Below are positions 20,023 through 28,056 of a DNA stretch of 64,000 nt, in pieces (the first letter of the stretch is position 1; every line of letters begins with the position of its first letter). The DNA is from Caulobacter mirabilis. GTDB taxonomy: Bacteria > Pseudomonadota > Alphaproteobacteria > Caulobacterales > Caulobacteraceae. Both the position numbers and the translations under genes were made by a program. A model generated the notes under the pieces. The model did not search any database. It was not told the origin of the DNA and saw nothing but the letters and a program-made list of their open reading frames with translations. Where the stretch lies: positions 2,542,001-2,606,000 of the forward strand of contig NZ_CP024201.1 in NCBI RefSeq assembly GCF_002749615.1, written 5' to 3'.

Positions 20023-21480
20023 TTACCGGGTCAGCGTGCCGGCGAGATACTTGCGAATGCCCGGGCCATACGGCGGCCGCATCTGCTTGAGCGGCGCGAT
20101 GTCCTTCTTCAGCTGGGTGAAGATCGCCTTCTTGTGACTGAACTCCTTGAAGCCGTCATGGCCGTGGTAGCTGCCCATGCCGGACGGGCCGACGCCGCCG
20201 AACGGCAAGTCCTCCTGGGCGACGTGCATGACCACGTCGTTGACCGTGACCCCGCCGCTGGTCGTGCGCTCCAGCACCTTGGCCTTCTCCGCCTCGTCGG
20301 TCCCGAACCAGTAGAGGCCCAGCGGCCGTTCGTTGGCGTTGATGTAGTTCACCGCCTCGTCGACCTGCTTGTAGGTCTTCACCGGCAGGACCGGGCCGAA
20401 GATCTCCTCCTGCATGACCTTCATGTCGTCCGACGGGTTCAGGATCAGGGTCGGCGGGATCTTGCGATGCTCCTGCTGGCTGAAGTCCTCGCCCGCCGGG
20501 TTGATCTCGACGATCTGCGCGCCCTTGGCCCGGGCGTCGTCGATGTAGCCCTTGATCCGATCGTAGTGCCGCTGGGCGACCACGGCGGTGTAGTCGGGAT
20601 TGTCCTTGAGGGTCGGGAACATCCGCGTCACCGCGCCCTGGGCCTCCTTCACGAACTCGCCGACGCTCTCCTCCGGCGCCAGGACGTAGTCGGGCGCCAG
20701 GCAGATCTGGCCGGCGTTCAGCGTCTTGCCGTTCATGATCCGCGCCGCGGCCAGCGAGACGTCCGCCGACTTGGACAGGATCACCGGACTCTTGCCGCCC
20801 AGCTCCAGCGTCAGCGGCACCAGGTTCTCGGCCGCCGCCCGCATGACGTGGCGGGCGATCGAGGTCGCGCCGGTGAAGATCATGTGGTCGAACGGCAGCT
20901 CGGAGAAGGCCTGGCCGACCTCCGGCCCGCCCGTTAGGACCGCGATCTCTTCCTCGCTGAACACCTTGCCGAACATGGTCTTCATCAGCTCGGAGGTGGC
21001 CGGCGTGAACTCCGACGGCTTGATCATGGCGCGGTTGCCCGCCGCCAGGATGCCGGCCAGCGGCGCGAAGGTCAGGTTCACCGGGAAGTTCCAGGGACTG
21101 ATCACGCCGACCACGCCCTTGGGCTGGTAGACGACCTCGGCCTTGGCGCCGAACAGGCCCAGGATCGCCGGCGTGGTCTTGCGCTTCTCGCCCTTCATCC
21201 ACTTGCGGACGTTTTCCTTGGCGTGCTTCAGCGGGCCGATCGAACCGCTGACGTCGGTCAACAGGGTGGCGTCCTTGGAGCGGTTGCCGAAGTCCTCGTT
21301 GAGCGCCTCCTGGATGTCCTTGGCGTGGTCGACCAGCAGGCCGATGCAGCGATCCAGCCGCTCGATGCGCTGCTCGGCGGTCGGGGCGCCGTCCCGCAGA
21401 TGCGCGGCCTTCTGGCGCTCGAGCACCGCCAGCATGGCGGCCTTGTGGCCTTCGGCCCCGAGGTTGGCGGGAGCGTTCAT
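20023..21480 (-). CDS. Coniferyl-aldehyde dehydrogenase-type aldehyde dehydrogenase
   Basis: A 485-residue NAD(P)-dependent aldehyde dehydrogenase. Core motifs are SPWNFPVNL (cofactor), the Glu in LTLELGGKSP, and the catalytic Cys in NAGQICLAPDYVL. The C-terminal half keeps EEIFGPVLPVKTY. The short N-terminus and absence of the FVAG leader match the class that includes coniferyl aldehyde dehydrogenase (CalB) and related membrane-proximal enzymes, so aromatic or long-chain aldehydes are likely substrates. It is probably monocistronic. Confidence 0.88.
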   Translation of the reverse strand: MNAPANLGAEGHKAAMLAVLERQKAAHLRDGAPTAEQRIERLDRCIGLLVDHAKDIQEALNEDFGNRSKDATLLTDVSGSIGPLKHAKENVRKWMKGEKRKTTPAILGLFGAKAEVVYQPKGVVGVISPWNFPVNLTFAPLAGILAAGNRAMIKPSEFTPATSELMKTMFGKVFSEEEIAVLTGGPEVGQAFSELPFDHMIFTGATSIARHVMRAAAENLVPLTLELGGKSPVILSKSADVSLAAARIMNGKTLNAGQICLAPDYVLAPEESVGEFVKEAQGAVTRMFPTLKDNPDYTAVVAQRHYDRIKGYIDDARAKGAQIVEINPAGEDFSQQEHRKIPPTLILNPSDDMKVMQEEIFGPVLPVKTYKQVDEAVNYINANERPLGLYWFGTDEAEKAKVLERTTSGGVTVNDVVMHVAQEDLPFGGVGPSGMGSYHGHDGFKEFSHKKAIFTQLKKDIAPLKQMRPPYGPGIRKYLAGTLTR

Positions 21481-21675
21481 CTTGGTCTTCCTCCAGGCGA
21501 CCGGGCTCGCTCCCGGTTCAAGTGATCGGCGATCAGAATGACCCCTGTCGCGCCTCGCCGCAAGCGAACGGCGTTACCGCTTTTAACCGCTCGTTCGGAC
21601 CTTCCGGCCTAGGTTGCCCGCCATCTACTGCCCACGTGCTTCAGAAGAGGCGCGTGACTACGGGGGAACTTAACG

Positions 21676-22731
21676 ATGTCCGGCAACGTAGAAACCACGC
21701 TGCGCGGTCCCGACGCCTACAAGGTCGCTCACAGGACGCTCGAAATCATGGAGCGGCACGCCGTTTGGCCGACGCCGCTGAACTTCGAGCTGTGGTCGCA
21801 CTACGTCGCCGATCCGGAAGGCCCGCTTGCCCGGGAACTCAATCGCCTGCTGTCGATCGGCGAGCCGCTGACCGAAACGGTCAGCGAGGAACTGGCCGCC
21901 GTCTACCTGGCGAAGGCGCGCCTGAACGAACAGATCCGCGACGCCGGCGACCAGCTGTCCAAGGAGCTGGCGGCCGTTTCCCGCGCCATCGTCCAGGCGC
22001 AGAAGTCGCACGAGACCTACGGCCAGACCCTGGCCGGCGCCAGCAAGGGCCTGGCCGACGCCAAGGACACCGCGCAGATCAAGGCGATGGTCGACTCCCT
22101 GTCGACCGCGACCCGCCGGGTCCAGCGCGAGAACAAGTCTCTCGAGAAGAAGCTGGCGGAGTCGACCGGCGAGGTCCAACGCCTGCGCGAACACCTGGAG
22201 CAGGTCCGCCGCGACGCCACCACCGACGGCCTGACCAACCTGGCCAACCGCAAGGCCTTCGACGAGGAACTGGCCCGCGCCTGCGCCGAGGCCGACGAGA
22301 ACGGCTCGATCCTGACGCTGGCCGTGCTCGATATCGACCATTTCAAGAGCTTCAACGACACCTGGGGCCACCAGACCGGCGACCAGGTGATCCGCTACGT
22401 CGCCAGCGTCATCGGCAGCCGCGGCGCCACGCCACGCTTCTCCGCCCGCTACGGCGGCGAGGAGTTCGCGATGATCTTCCCAGGCGAGGACGCCGCGCTG
22501 GTCGAGGCCTGCCTCGAGGAAATCCGCGAGGAAGTGGCCTCGCGCATGCTCAAGCGTCGCTCGACCAACGAAGACCTGGGCACGGTCACCGTCTCCGCCG
22601 GCCTGGCCACGCGCCAGGAGGGCGAGACCGGCAGCTGTGTCATGGAGCGGGCCGACAAGGCGCTCTACGCCTCCAAGCGCACGGGCCGCAACCGCGTGAC
22701 CAACGCCGAGAAACCGGCCAAGGCGGCCTGA
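21676..22731 (+). CDS. GGDEF-domain diguanylate cyclase
   Basis: A 351-residue cytoplasmic protein predicted to make cyclic di-GMP. Residues about 1-80 form a helical, unnamed N-terminal region (GPDAYKVAHRTLEIMERHAVWPTP). Residues about 80-185 look like a coiled coil, which could dimerise the enzyme. The GGDEF domain follows, with DIDHFKSFNDTWGH and the active site RYGGEEF near residue 260. The residues that normally make the RxxD inhibitory site just before it read A-T-P-R, so product inhibition through that site is unlikely. There is no receiver or sensor domain that I can name. Confidence 0.92.
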   Translation: MSGNVETTLRGPDAYKVAHRTLEIMERHAVWPTPLNFELWSHYVADPEGPLARELNRLLSIGEPLTETVSEELAAVYLAKARLNEQIRDAGDQLSKELAAVSRAIVQAQKSHETYGQTLAGASKGLADAKDTAQIKAMVDSLSTATRRVQRENKSLEKKLAESTGEVQRLREHLEQVRRDATTDGLTNLANRKAFDEELARACAEADENGSILTLAVLDIDHFKSFNDTWGHQTGDQVIRYVASVIGSRGATPRFSARYGGEEFAMIFPGEDAALVEACLEEIREEVASRMLKRRSTNEDLGTVTVSAGLATRQEGETGSCVMERADKALYASKRTGRNRVTNAEKPAKAA

Positions 22732-22796
22732 GGCCGCCCCTTCCCGCCTACCCCGAATGCTTGCGGGACGATCGCTTCCAAACCCTCCATACCGAT

Positions 22797-22900
22797 CGTC
22801 CCGGCGAAGGCCGGGACCCAGCCTCAACCTCGGCGACAGGTGATTTCGCACCGGCGCGCAGACCCATGGCCTGGATCCCGGCCTTCGCCGGGATGAACGG
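22797..22900. repeat. Interspersed inverted-repeat element (GGCGAAGGCC family)
   Basis: Two oppositely oriented arms, GTCCCGGCGAAGGCCGGGAC near 22799 and GATCCCGGCCTTCGCCGGGA near 22873, around about 50 bp. The same arms recur at 25018-25112 and 27939-28039, with related hairpins at 31443-31525, 36616-36739, 40045-40138 and 57277-57308. It fills most of the gap before the MFS gene; I see no other feature there. Confidence 0.8.
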
Positions 22901-22990
22901 ATGAAGAGGCATGGCAAACCTTCGGCTATTGAGCGCTGAGGCGAGCGCTGCCACACCAGCTCTGACCTCCCCGCCGCCCCTCGGCCGACC

Positions 22991-24133
22991 ATGTCGCTTC
23001 AGACCCCGACCGCGCTGAGCCGCGTCAACCTGCACTACGCGATCCAGGCCTTCGCCCAGGCGGCCGGCGGCGTCTTCCTGCTGGCCGTCCTGCTCAAGGC
23101 GGGCGTCTCCGTCCCGGTCGCCCTGCTGTTCCAGGCCGGCATCGTCGCCGGTCGCTTCGTGCTGCGCCCGATGGTGCTGCCGCTGGCCAAGCGCACCGGC
23201 ATCAAGCCCCTACTCATCGCCGGCACCCTGGCCACGGCGGCCTACTACGCCCTGTTCGCCTACCTGGGCGGCCCCGGCCCGATCCTGATCCTGCTCAGCG
23301 CCGTCAGCTCGATCGGCTATCTGCTCTACTGGCTGAGCTTCCACGCCTATTTCGCCGCCTTGGGAGATCCGGCCCAGCGCGGCGGTCAGGTCGGCCTGCG
23401 CGAGGCGATGGTCGCGGGGGTCGGCGTCGTCGCGCCGCTGGCCGGAGCCTGGGCGCTGACCGCCGGCGGGCCGAAGATCGCCTTCCTGCTGGTCGGGCTG
23501 GTCCAGGCCCTGGCCATCGTCCCGCTGATCGGCGCGCCGAACGTACCGGTCGCCCGCACGCCGCCCGAGGGCTACCGCATGCCCAGGCTTGGTCTGGGCC
23601 TGATGTTCGGCGACGGGCTGTTCGCGGCCGGCTACCACTTCGTCTGGCTGATCGCCCTCTTCCTGACCCTCGGCGAGAGCTACGCCGCGTTCGGCGGGGC
23701 GGCGGCGGTCGCGGCGATCGCCGGAGCCGCCGGCGCCCTGTTCCTGGGCCGGCGCATCGACACCGGGCGCGGCCGGCGCGCCGTCGTCATCGCCTACGCG
23801 GCCGCGGCCGTCATCATCGTCCTGCGCGCCCTGGGCGTGGGGACGCCCTGGCTGGCGGTGCTGGCCAACGCCGGCGGCGCGCTGATGGTCGCCCTGGTCA
23901 CGCCGGTGATGATGACGCCGGTCTACAATCTGTCGAAGGGCTCCAACTGCACCCTGCGCTTCCATATCGCCACCGAAGGGGCCTGGGACGCCGGCTGTTT
24001 CGTCGGCTGCGTCGGCGCGGCGGCGTTGGTCGCGGCCGGCCTGCCGCTGTCGGTCCCGATCCTGATCGCCCTCGCCGCCATCGCCCTGCTGGTCGCGCAA
24101 CTGCTGCGCTACTACGGCCGTCTTCAGGCCTGA
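22991..24133 (+). CDS. MFS-type membrane transporter
   Basis: A 380-residue polytopic inner-membrane protein with about twelve hydrophobic segments. It starts SRVNLHYAIQAFAQAAGGVFLLAVLLKAG and has a positively charged loop after helix 2-3 (RPMVLPLAKRTGIKP). The pattern fits a major-facilitator transporter, but the classic motif A is degenerate and the substrate is unknown. It is preceded by a repeat-filled gap and followed 73 bp later by the crotonase gene on the same strand. Confidence 0.8.
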   Translation: MSLQTPTALSRVNLHYAIQAFAQAAGGVFLLAVLLKAGVSVPVALLFQAGIVAGRFVLRPMVLPLAKRTGIKPLLIAGTLATAAYYALFAYLGGPGPILILLSAVSSIGYLLYWLSFHAYFAALGDPAQRGGQVGLREAMVAGVGVVAPLAGAWALTAGGPKIAFLLVGLVQALAIVPLIGAPNVPVARTPPEGYRMPRLGLGLMFGDGLFAAGYHFVWLIALFLTLGESYAAFGGAAAVAAIAGAAGALFLGRRIDTGRGRRAVVIAYAAAAVIIVLRALGVGTPWLAVLANAGGALMVALVTPVMMTPVYNLSKGSNCTLRFHIATEGAWDAGCFVGCVGAAALVAAGLPLSVPILIALAAIALLVAQLLRYYGRLQA

Positions 24134-24206
24134 ACTTTCCGCTGGCGTTCCGCCGCGTTATCCGCGCTTACCCTCTGGAGAAGAAGAAGACCCAGGGAGA
24201 CGCGTC

Positions 24207-25010
24207 TTGGACTACACGAAGATCAAGGTCGAGCTGACCGACGGCGTAGCCGTGGTCACGCTGAACGACCCCGCCACCATGAACGCCGCCGGCCTGGACC
24301 TGGCCGCCGAGCTGAGCCACGCCTTCGCCAGCATCGCCGCCGGCAAGATCGCCGCCCGCGCGGTGGTGCTGACCGGCGAGGGCCGCGGCTTCTGCTCCGG
24401 CGCCAACCTGTCGGGCGGCGGCGCCGCCGGCCGCGAGGCGGACGTCGACGGCAAGCCGGACGCCGGCCGCGCCCTGGAAACGGTCTACAATCCTCTGGTC
24501 AACCAGATGCGCGACCTGCCCGTGCCGCTGGTCACCGCGGTGAACGGCGCGGCGGCCGGGGTCGGCTGCTCGTTCGCCCTGCTCGGCGACCTGATCATCG
24601 CCGGCGAGAGCGCCTACTTCCTGCAGGCCTTCCGCCGCATCGGCCTGGTGCCGGACGGCGGCTCGACCTACCTGCTGAGCCGCGCCGTCGGCCGGGCCCG
24701 CGCCATGGAGATGGCCCTGCTCGGCGAGAAGATCGGCGCCGCCAAGGCGCTGGAATGGGGCCTGGTCAACCGCGTCGTCCCCGACGCCGAGCTGCAGGCC
24801 GCCGCTCTGGAGCTGGCCAAGGAGCTGGCCAGCGGCCCGGCCTCGCTGGGCGCGATCCGCAAGCTGATCTGGGAAGGGCTGGACAACGACTGGGGCGGCC
24901 AGCTGACCGCCGAGCGCAAGGCCCAGAAGCTCGCCGGCAAGACCGAGGACTTCGTCGAGGGCGTCAGCGCCTTCCTCCAGAAGCGCGTGGCGGCGTTCAA
25001 GGGCAAGTAG
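24207..25010 (+). CDS. Enoyl-CoA hydratase/isomerase (PaaG-like crotonase)
   Basis: A 267-residue crotonase-fold enzyme acting on acyl-CoAs. The oxyanion-hole segments are CSGANLSGGG and NGAAAGVGCSFAL. The active-site loop reads RRIGLVPDGGSTYLLSRAVG: Asp stands where hydratases carry Glu, as in PaaG-type ring isomerases and delta-enoyl isomerases. The start is TTG at 24207 with CAGGGAGA upstream. Without other beta-oxidation or phenylacetate genes nearby, the exact substrate is open. Confidence 0.88.
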   Translation: MDYTKIKVELTDGVAVVTLNDPATMNAAGLDLAAELSHAFASIAAGKIAARAVVLTGEGRGFCSGANLSGGGAAGREADVDGKPDAGRALETVYNPLVNQMRDLPVPLVTAVNGAAAGVGCSFALLGDLIIAGESAYFLQAFRRIGLVPDGGSTYLLSRAVGRARAMEMALLGEKIGAAKALEWGLVNRVVPDAELQAAALELAKELASGPASLGAIRKLIWEGLDNDWGGQLTAERKAQKLAGKTEDFVEGVSAFLQKRVAAFKGK

Positions 25011-25017
25011 TTCCGAG

Positions 25018-25112
25018 CGTCCCGGCGAAGGCCGGGATCCAGATCCAGCTCAGATATTCGAGTTCCATTTGAGGTTCCGAATCCCTGACGGGGCCCTGGC
25101 CTTCGCCGGGAA
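25018..25112. repeat. Interspersed inverted-repeat element (GGCGAAGGCC family)
   Basis: Arms GTCCCGGCGAAGGCCGGGAT (from 25019) and CTGGCCTTCGCCGGGAAA (to about 25112), about 50 bp apart. It occupies the convergent gap between the crotonase and TfoX-N genes. Confidence 0.75.
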
Positions 25113-25125
25113 AACGGATCTGAGG

Positions 25126-25521
25126 TCACCCATCCCAAGGGCCGGGCCCGATGTCCTCGCGCATCGCCCGGCCCTTCTTCGTTTTCGGCTGCTTGGCCCT
25201 CAGCGCCGCGTCGATCGCCAACCGGGCCCAGCGCTCGGCCGCGTCCGGATCGTCCCAGGCCGCCTCCGGCAGCCGCCAGTAGTGCAGCCGTCCGGTCTTG
25301 CCGTTCTTCATGGCGTAGACGAACGGCTCCGAGTCGGTCGCCTCGAAGGCCGCGCGGTTGAGGTCGTCGACCTTCAGATACAGGGTCTCGCCGAAGATCA
25401 GGCCGAAGTTGACGTCGCCGACCGAGACGCTGGCCCCGCCGAACATTCCCTTGAATTTCAACATTCCCAGGCCCCCCAACGCCTCCTGGACCTGATCCTT
25501 GAACTCGGCGCTGACCGCCAT
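25126..25521 (-). CDS. TfoX N-terminal domain protein
   Basis: A 131-residue protein made of a TfoX-N domain: FKDQVQEALGGLGMLKFKGMFGGASVSV, then GLIFGETLYLKVDDLNRAAFEA, and YWRLPEAAWDDPDAAERWARLA. TfoX in gamma-proteobacteria regulates competence; stand-alone N-domain proteins are common in alphaproteobacteria and have no settled role. The gene starts 10 bp from an operator-like site at 25531 and is divergent from a TetR gene, so it may be its target. Confidence 0.85.
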   Translation of the reverse strand: MAVSAEFKDQVQEALGGLGMLKFKGMFGGASVSVGDVNFGLIFGETLYLKVDDLNRAAFEATDSEPFVYAMKNGKTGRLHYWRLPEAAWDDPDAAERWARLAIDAALRAKQPKTKKGRAMREDIGPGPWDG

Positions 25522-25530
25522 TCTCCACCC

Positions 25531-25583
25531 GTGAGCAAATGATCACTTGTCATCCCGACGCCGATATGTGAGCATTTGCTCAC
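25531..25583. promoter_or_regulatory. Two TetR-type operator-like sites
   Basis: GTGAGCAAATGATCAC (25531-25546) and GTGAGCATTTGCTCAC (25568-25583; seven of eight half-site bases pair), with centres 37 bp apart. They fill the 78 bp between TfoX-N and the TetR gene. The shared GTGAGCA half-site suggests one regulator binds both. Confidence 0.7.
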
Positions 25584-25599
25584 AACCGGAGTCGAGACC

Positions 25600-26160
25600 A
25601 TGTCCGCCAAGCCTCGCATCGAGCGCGCCGCCCTGGAAGTCTTCGTTCGCGACGGCGTCGACGCCGCCACGACCCGGGCCATCGCGGCCCAGGCGGGGGT
25701 GTCGGAAGGCGCCCTCTATCGCCACTACCGGTCCAAGGACGAGCTGGCGATCACCCTGTTCATGACCATCCACCGCCGTCTCTCGACCCTGATCGAGGCC
25801 AGCGCGGCCGAGGCGACCGGCGTCAAGGCCAAGGCCGCCGCCATCGTGAAGGCCTACTGCCTGGTCGCCGACGAGGACTGGCTGACCTTCGCCTTCCACC
25901 TGACCCAGATCCACCGCTTCATCCCCTACTACCAGGAGGACGGGAAGGATCCGGTCACGGTGACCGAAAACGTGATCAAACAGGCGATGATCGGCGCCGA
26001 GCTGCCGCCGGCCGACCCCCGCGTGCTGGCCGCCATGGCCATCGGCGTGATCACCCAGACAGCCCAGAACAAGGCCTACGGCCGGATCGGGGACGACCCC
26101 CTTTCCGCCCACGCCCCGCTCATGACCGCGGCCGTCCAGGCCGTTCTCTTCGCCCGTTAG
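25600..26160 (+). CDS. TetR/AcrR-family transcriptional regulator
   Basis: A 186-residue regulator. The helix-turn-helix is at residues about 5-50 (IERAALEVFVRDGVDAATTRAIAAQAGVSEGALYRHYRSKDEL). The ATG at 25600 is chosen over an in-frame TTG at 25576 because the latter lies inside the operator. It is followed after 72 bp by a PlsC-like acyltransferase on the same strand. With TfoX-N divergent, likely targets are itself, the acyltransferase and TfoX-N. A lipid or fatty acyl ligand is possible but unproven. Confidence 0.9.
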   Translation: MSAKPRIERAALEVFVRDGVDAATTRAIAAQAGVSEGALYRHYRSKDELAITLFMTIHRRLSTLIEASAAEATGVKAKAAAIVKAYCLVADEDWLTFAFHLTQIHRFIPYYQEDGKDPVTVTENVIKQAMIGAELPPADPRVLAAMAIGVITQTAQNKAYGRIGDDPLSAHAPLMTAAVQAVLFAR

Positions 26161-26232
26161 CGAGCGCGATCAGGCGAAGTGGATGCCGGTTCGCCGCCCG
26201 GATCGCGCGACAAACAAGGAATCTCCAACGCC

Positions 26233-27012
26233 ATGACCTTCCGCAATCGACTGTTCAACGCCTACTACTGGGTGCTGTCGATCTTCTACGGCCTGACCGC
26301 CGCCCTCTGCGCCCTGTTTCCGGGCCGCGGCCTGATGACCGGGGCGATCAAGCTCTACACCCGCCGAATGCTGTGGGCGATGCGGACCTTCGCCGGCATC
26401 AAGATCGATCTGCGCGGCCAGGAGAAGCTGCCGGAGGGCGCCTTCATCATCGCCGCCAAGCACCATAGCTGGGGCGACGGCTTCGTGATGTTCGCCAATG
26501 TGCCGAACCTCAGCTTCGTGACCGGCGACCATATGGAGCGCTTCCCGCTGGTCGGGGCCATCCTGCGCAAGTTCGGGGCGATCATCGTCAACAGCTGCGG
26601 CGGCCCGGAAGCCCGCGAGGCCCTGTCGCGGAGCGCGGCCCAGGTGGCCAAGGAAGGCCGCCGCATCCTGATCTATCCGGAAGGCCACCTGGCCAGGCCG
26701 GGCGAGCGGTTCCGCTACCGCACCGGCGTCTACTACATGTCCAAGGACTTCGACCTGCCGGTGGTGCCGGTGGCGACGAACCTCGGCCTGTTCTGGGAGC
26801 AGACCTCGAAGATCAAGACGCCGGGGACGGCCACCATCGAGTTCCTCGACCCGATCCCGACCGGCCTCGAGAAGGACGAGTTCCTGCGCCGCCTGGAGAC
26901 CGTGGTCGAAACCCGCAGCCAGGAACTGATCGCCATGGCCACGAGCGAGCCGGTCCGGCCGAGCGTCCTGGTCCCGACGCCGAACGAGGCCCGGGCGGCA
27001 GAGGCGGCCTAG
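26233..27012 (+). CDS. 1-acyl-sn-glycerol-3-phosphate acyltransferase (PlsC-like)
   Basis: A 259-residue membrane-bound acyltransferase. A hydrophobic N-terminal segment (YYWVLSIFYGLTAALCALF) anchors it. Block I is AAKHHSWGDGF, a valid HX4D catalytic motif. The block III region reads IYPEGHLARPGERFRYRTG, so the usual EGTR is EGHL. This makes lysophosphatidate the likely but not certain acceptor, since lysolipid and ornithine-lipid acyltransferases share the fold. The ATG at 26233 has AAGGA at slightly long spacing. Confidence 0.85.
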   Translation: MTFRNRLFNAYYWVLSIFYGLTAALCALFPGRGLMTGAIKLYTRRMLWAMRTFAGIKIDLRGQEKLPEGAFIIAAKHHSWGDGFVMFANVPNLSFVTGDHMERFPLVGAILRKFGAIIVNSCGGPEAREALSRSAAQVAKEGRRILIYPEGHLARPGERFRYRTGVYYMSKDFDLPVVPVATNLGLFWEQTSKIKTPGTATIEFLDPIPTGLEKDEFLRRLETVVETRSQELIAMATSEPVRPSVLVPTPNEARAAEAA

Positions 27013-27350
27013 GGGCGGGCCAGCCTCAGCTCCCTGAGGATCGCATCGACGACGGCCGTGGTCTCCGTGAGCACGGCCGCGTTCCAGAATCGCCGGACGG
27101 TCCAGCCGCAACCTTCCAGGACCTCGGTCCGCGCCGCATCATACGCGACCCGTTCGGCATGCTGGCCGCCGTCCAGCTCGATGACGAGCTTGGCTTCCAC
27201 GCAGGCGAAGTCGGCGAAATACCTGTCGATCGGCATCTGCCGGCGGAACTTGAAACCGTCGAGTTTCCACCCACGCAGGATCGACCAGAGCTTTCGCTCC
27301 GCACCGGTCTGCTCCTGTCGCAGCCGCCTGGCGTTCCCCACACGATCCAT
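27009..27350 (-). CDS. DUF559-domain endonuclease-like protein
   Basis: A 113-residue protein of the DUF559 family, related in fold to very-short-patch-repair endonucleases. Features are ARRLRQEQTGAERKLWSILR, GFKFRRQMPIDRYFADFACVEAKLVIELDGGQH (the likely nuclease core with E/D residues) and RRFWNAAVL. The stop overlaps the PlsC stop by 4 bp (convergent). These small genes are scattered through alphaproteobacterial genomes, often beside repeats as here, and their role is unknown. Confidence 0.85.
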   Translation of the reverse strand: MDRVGNARRLRQEQTGAERKLWSILRGWKLDGFKFRRQMPIDRYFADFACVEAKLVIELDGGQHAERVAYDAARTEVLEGCGWTVRRFWNAAVLTETTAVVDAILRELRLARP

Positions 27351-27362
27351 GGATCGAGCCTA

Positions 27363-27516
27363 CTTCCCTTCTCCCGGAGGGAGAAGGAGGGGCCCGCGAG
27401 CCGCAGGCGAAGCGGGAGGATGAGGGGTTGGGGACGGCGCAGACTTGGCGAGGGCGAAACACCTCACCCTCCCACGCTTCGCGTGGGCCCCTCCCTCTCC
27501 CTAAAGGAGAGGGGTT
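27363..27516. repeat. Interspersed repeat with CTCCC/GGGAG arms
   Basis: From CTTCCCTTCTCCCGGAGGGAG near 27364 to CTCTCCCTAAAGGAGAGGGG at 27516, including the inner palindrome CCCACGCTTCGCGTGGG (27471-27487). I recall elements of this type in many Caulobacterales. Its right end overlaps the 3' end of the sufA-like gene, supplying that gene's stop codon. Confidence 0.65.
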
Positions 27517-27929
27517 TTAGCCGGTTCGATCGTCACGCTTTCCCCACAGCCGCAGGCGTCGGTCTCGTTCGGGTTGCGGAACACGAACTTCGACGACAGG
27601 CGGGTGATCTCGTAGTCGATCTCGGTGCCGACCAGGAACAGGACGGCCTTGGGCTCGATCAGGATGGTGACGCCCTTGTCCTCGACCACCTCGTCCAGCG
27701 GATCGGCGGCCTCGGCGTAGGCGAGGATGTACTCCTGGCCGGCGCAGCCGCTGTTCTTCACGCCCACGCGCAGGCCGGCGTAGGGCTTGTCGGGCTCCTG
27801 CTCCGCCTTGCGGGCCATGATCTCCTTGACCCGCGTCGCGGCGGCGTCGGTCAGGGTGACGATCTTGGGCCGCGGGCGGCGGGGTCTCGGAGCGTTGATC
27901 TGCGGTTCCATCGTCATCACCAAACCCAT
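27501..27929 (-). CDS. sufA: Iron-sulfur cluster carrier, HesB/IscA/SufA family
   Basis: A 142-residue A-type carrier for Fe-S clusters. The three conserved cysteines are in NSGCAGQEY and in DACGCGES. The body matches the family (KIVTLTDAAATRVKEIM, GVTILIEPKAVLFLVGTEIDYE). It has a basic N-terminal extension; of several in-frame starts I use the ATG at 27929, and 27911 is the alternative. It is the last gene of the suf operon. The final three codons and stop lie in an interspersed repeat. Confidence 0.88.
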   Translation of the reverse strand: MGLVMTMEPQINAPRPRRPRPKIVTLTDAAATRVKEIMARKAEQEPDKPYAGLRVGVKNSGCAGQEYILAYAEAADPLDEVVEDKGVTILIEPKAVLFLVGTEIDYEITRLSSKFVFRNPNETDACGCGESVTIEPAKTPLL

Positions 27930-27938
27930 CAAACCCCG

Positions 27939-28039
27939 GTCATCCCGGCGAAGGCCGGGACCCAGATCCAACCACAGCCTGTCGAAGCCTGACCCAGGTC
28001 CGGCGCTCGCAACTGGGTCCCGGCCTTCGCCGGGATGAC
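27939..28039. repeat. Perfect 27 bp inverted repeat inside the suf operon
   Basis: Arms at 27939-27965 and 28013-28039 are exact reverse complements (core CCCGGCGAAGGCCGGG) with 47 bp between. It is a member of the GGCGAAGGCC family. In the transcript it would form a very stable hairpin between the sufT-like stop and the sufA-like start. Confidence 0.9.
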
Positions 28040-28056
28040 GGGAGAAACTGTGTGCA

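Noticed and set aside
27009-27516. DUF559 gene plus repeat as a defence or mobile island
   Set aside because: No other defence, transposase or integrase gene nearby; base composition matches the neighbours. A lone DUF559 protein is not evidence of a system.
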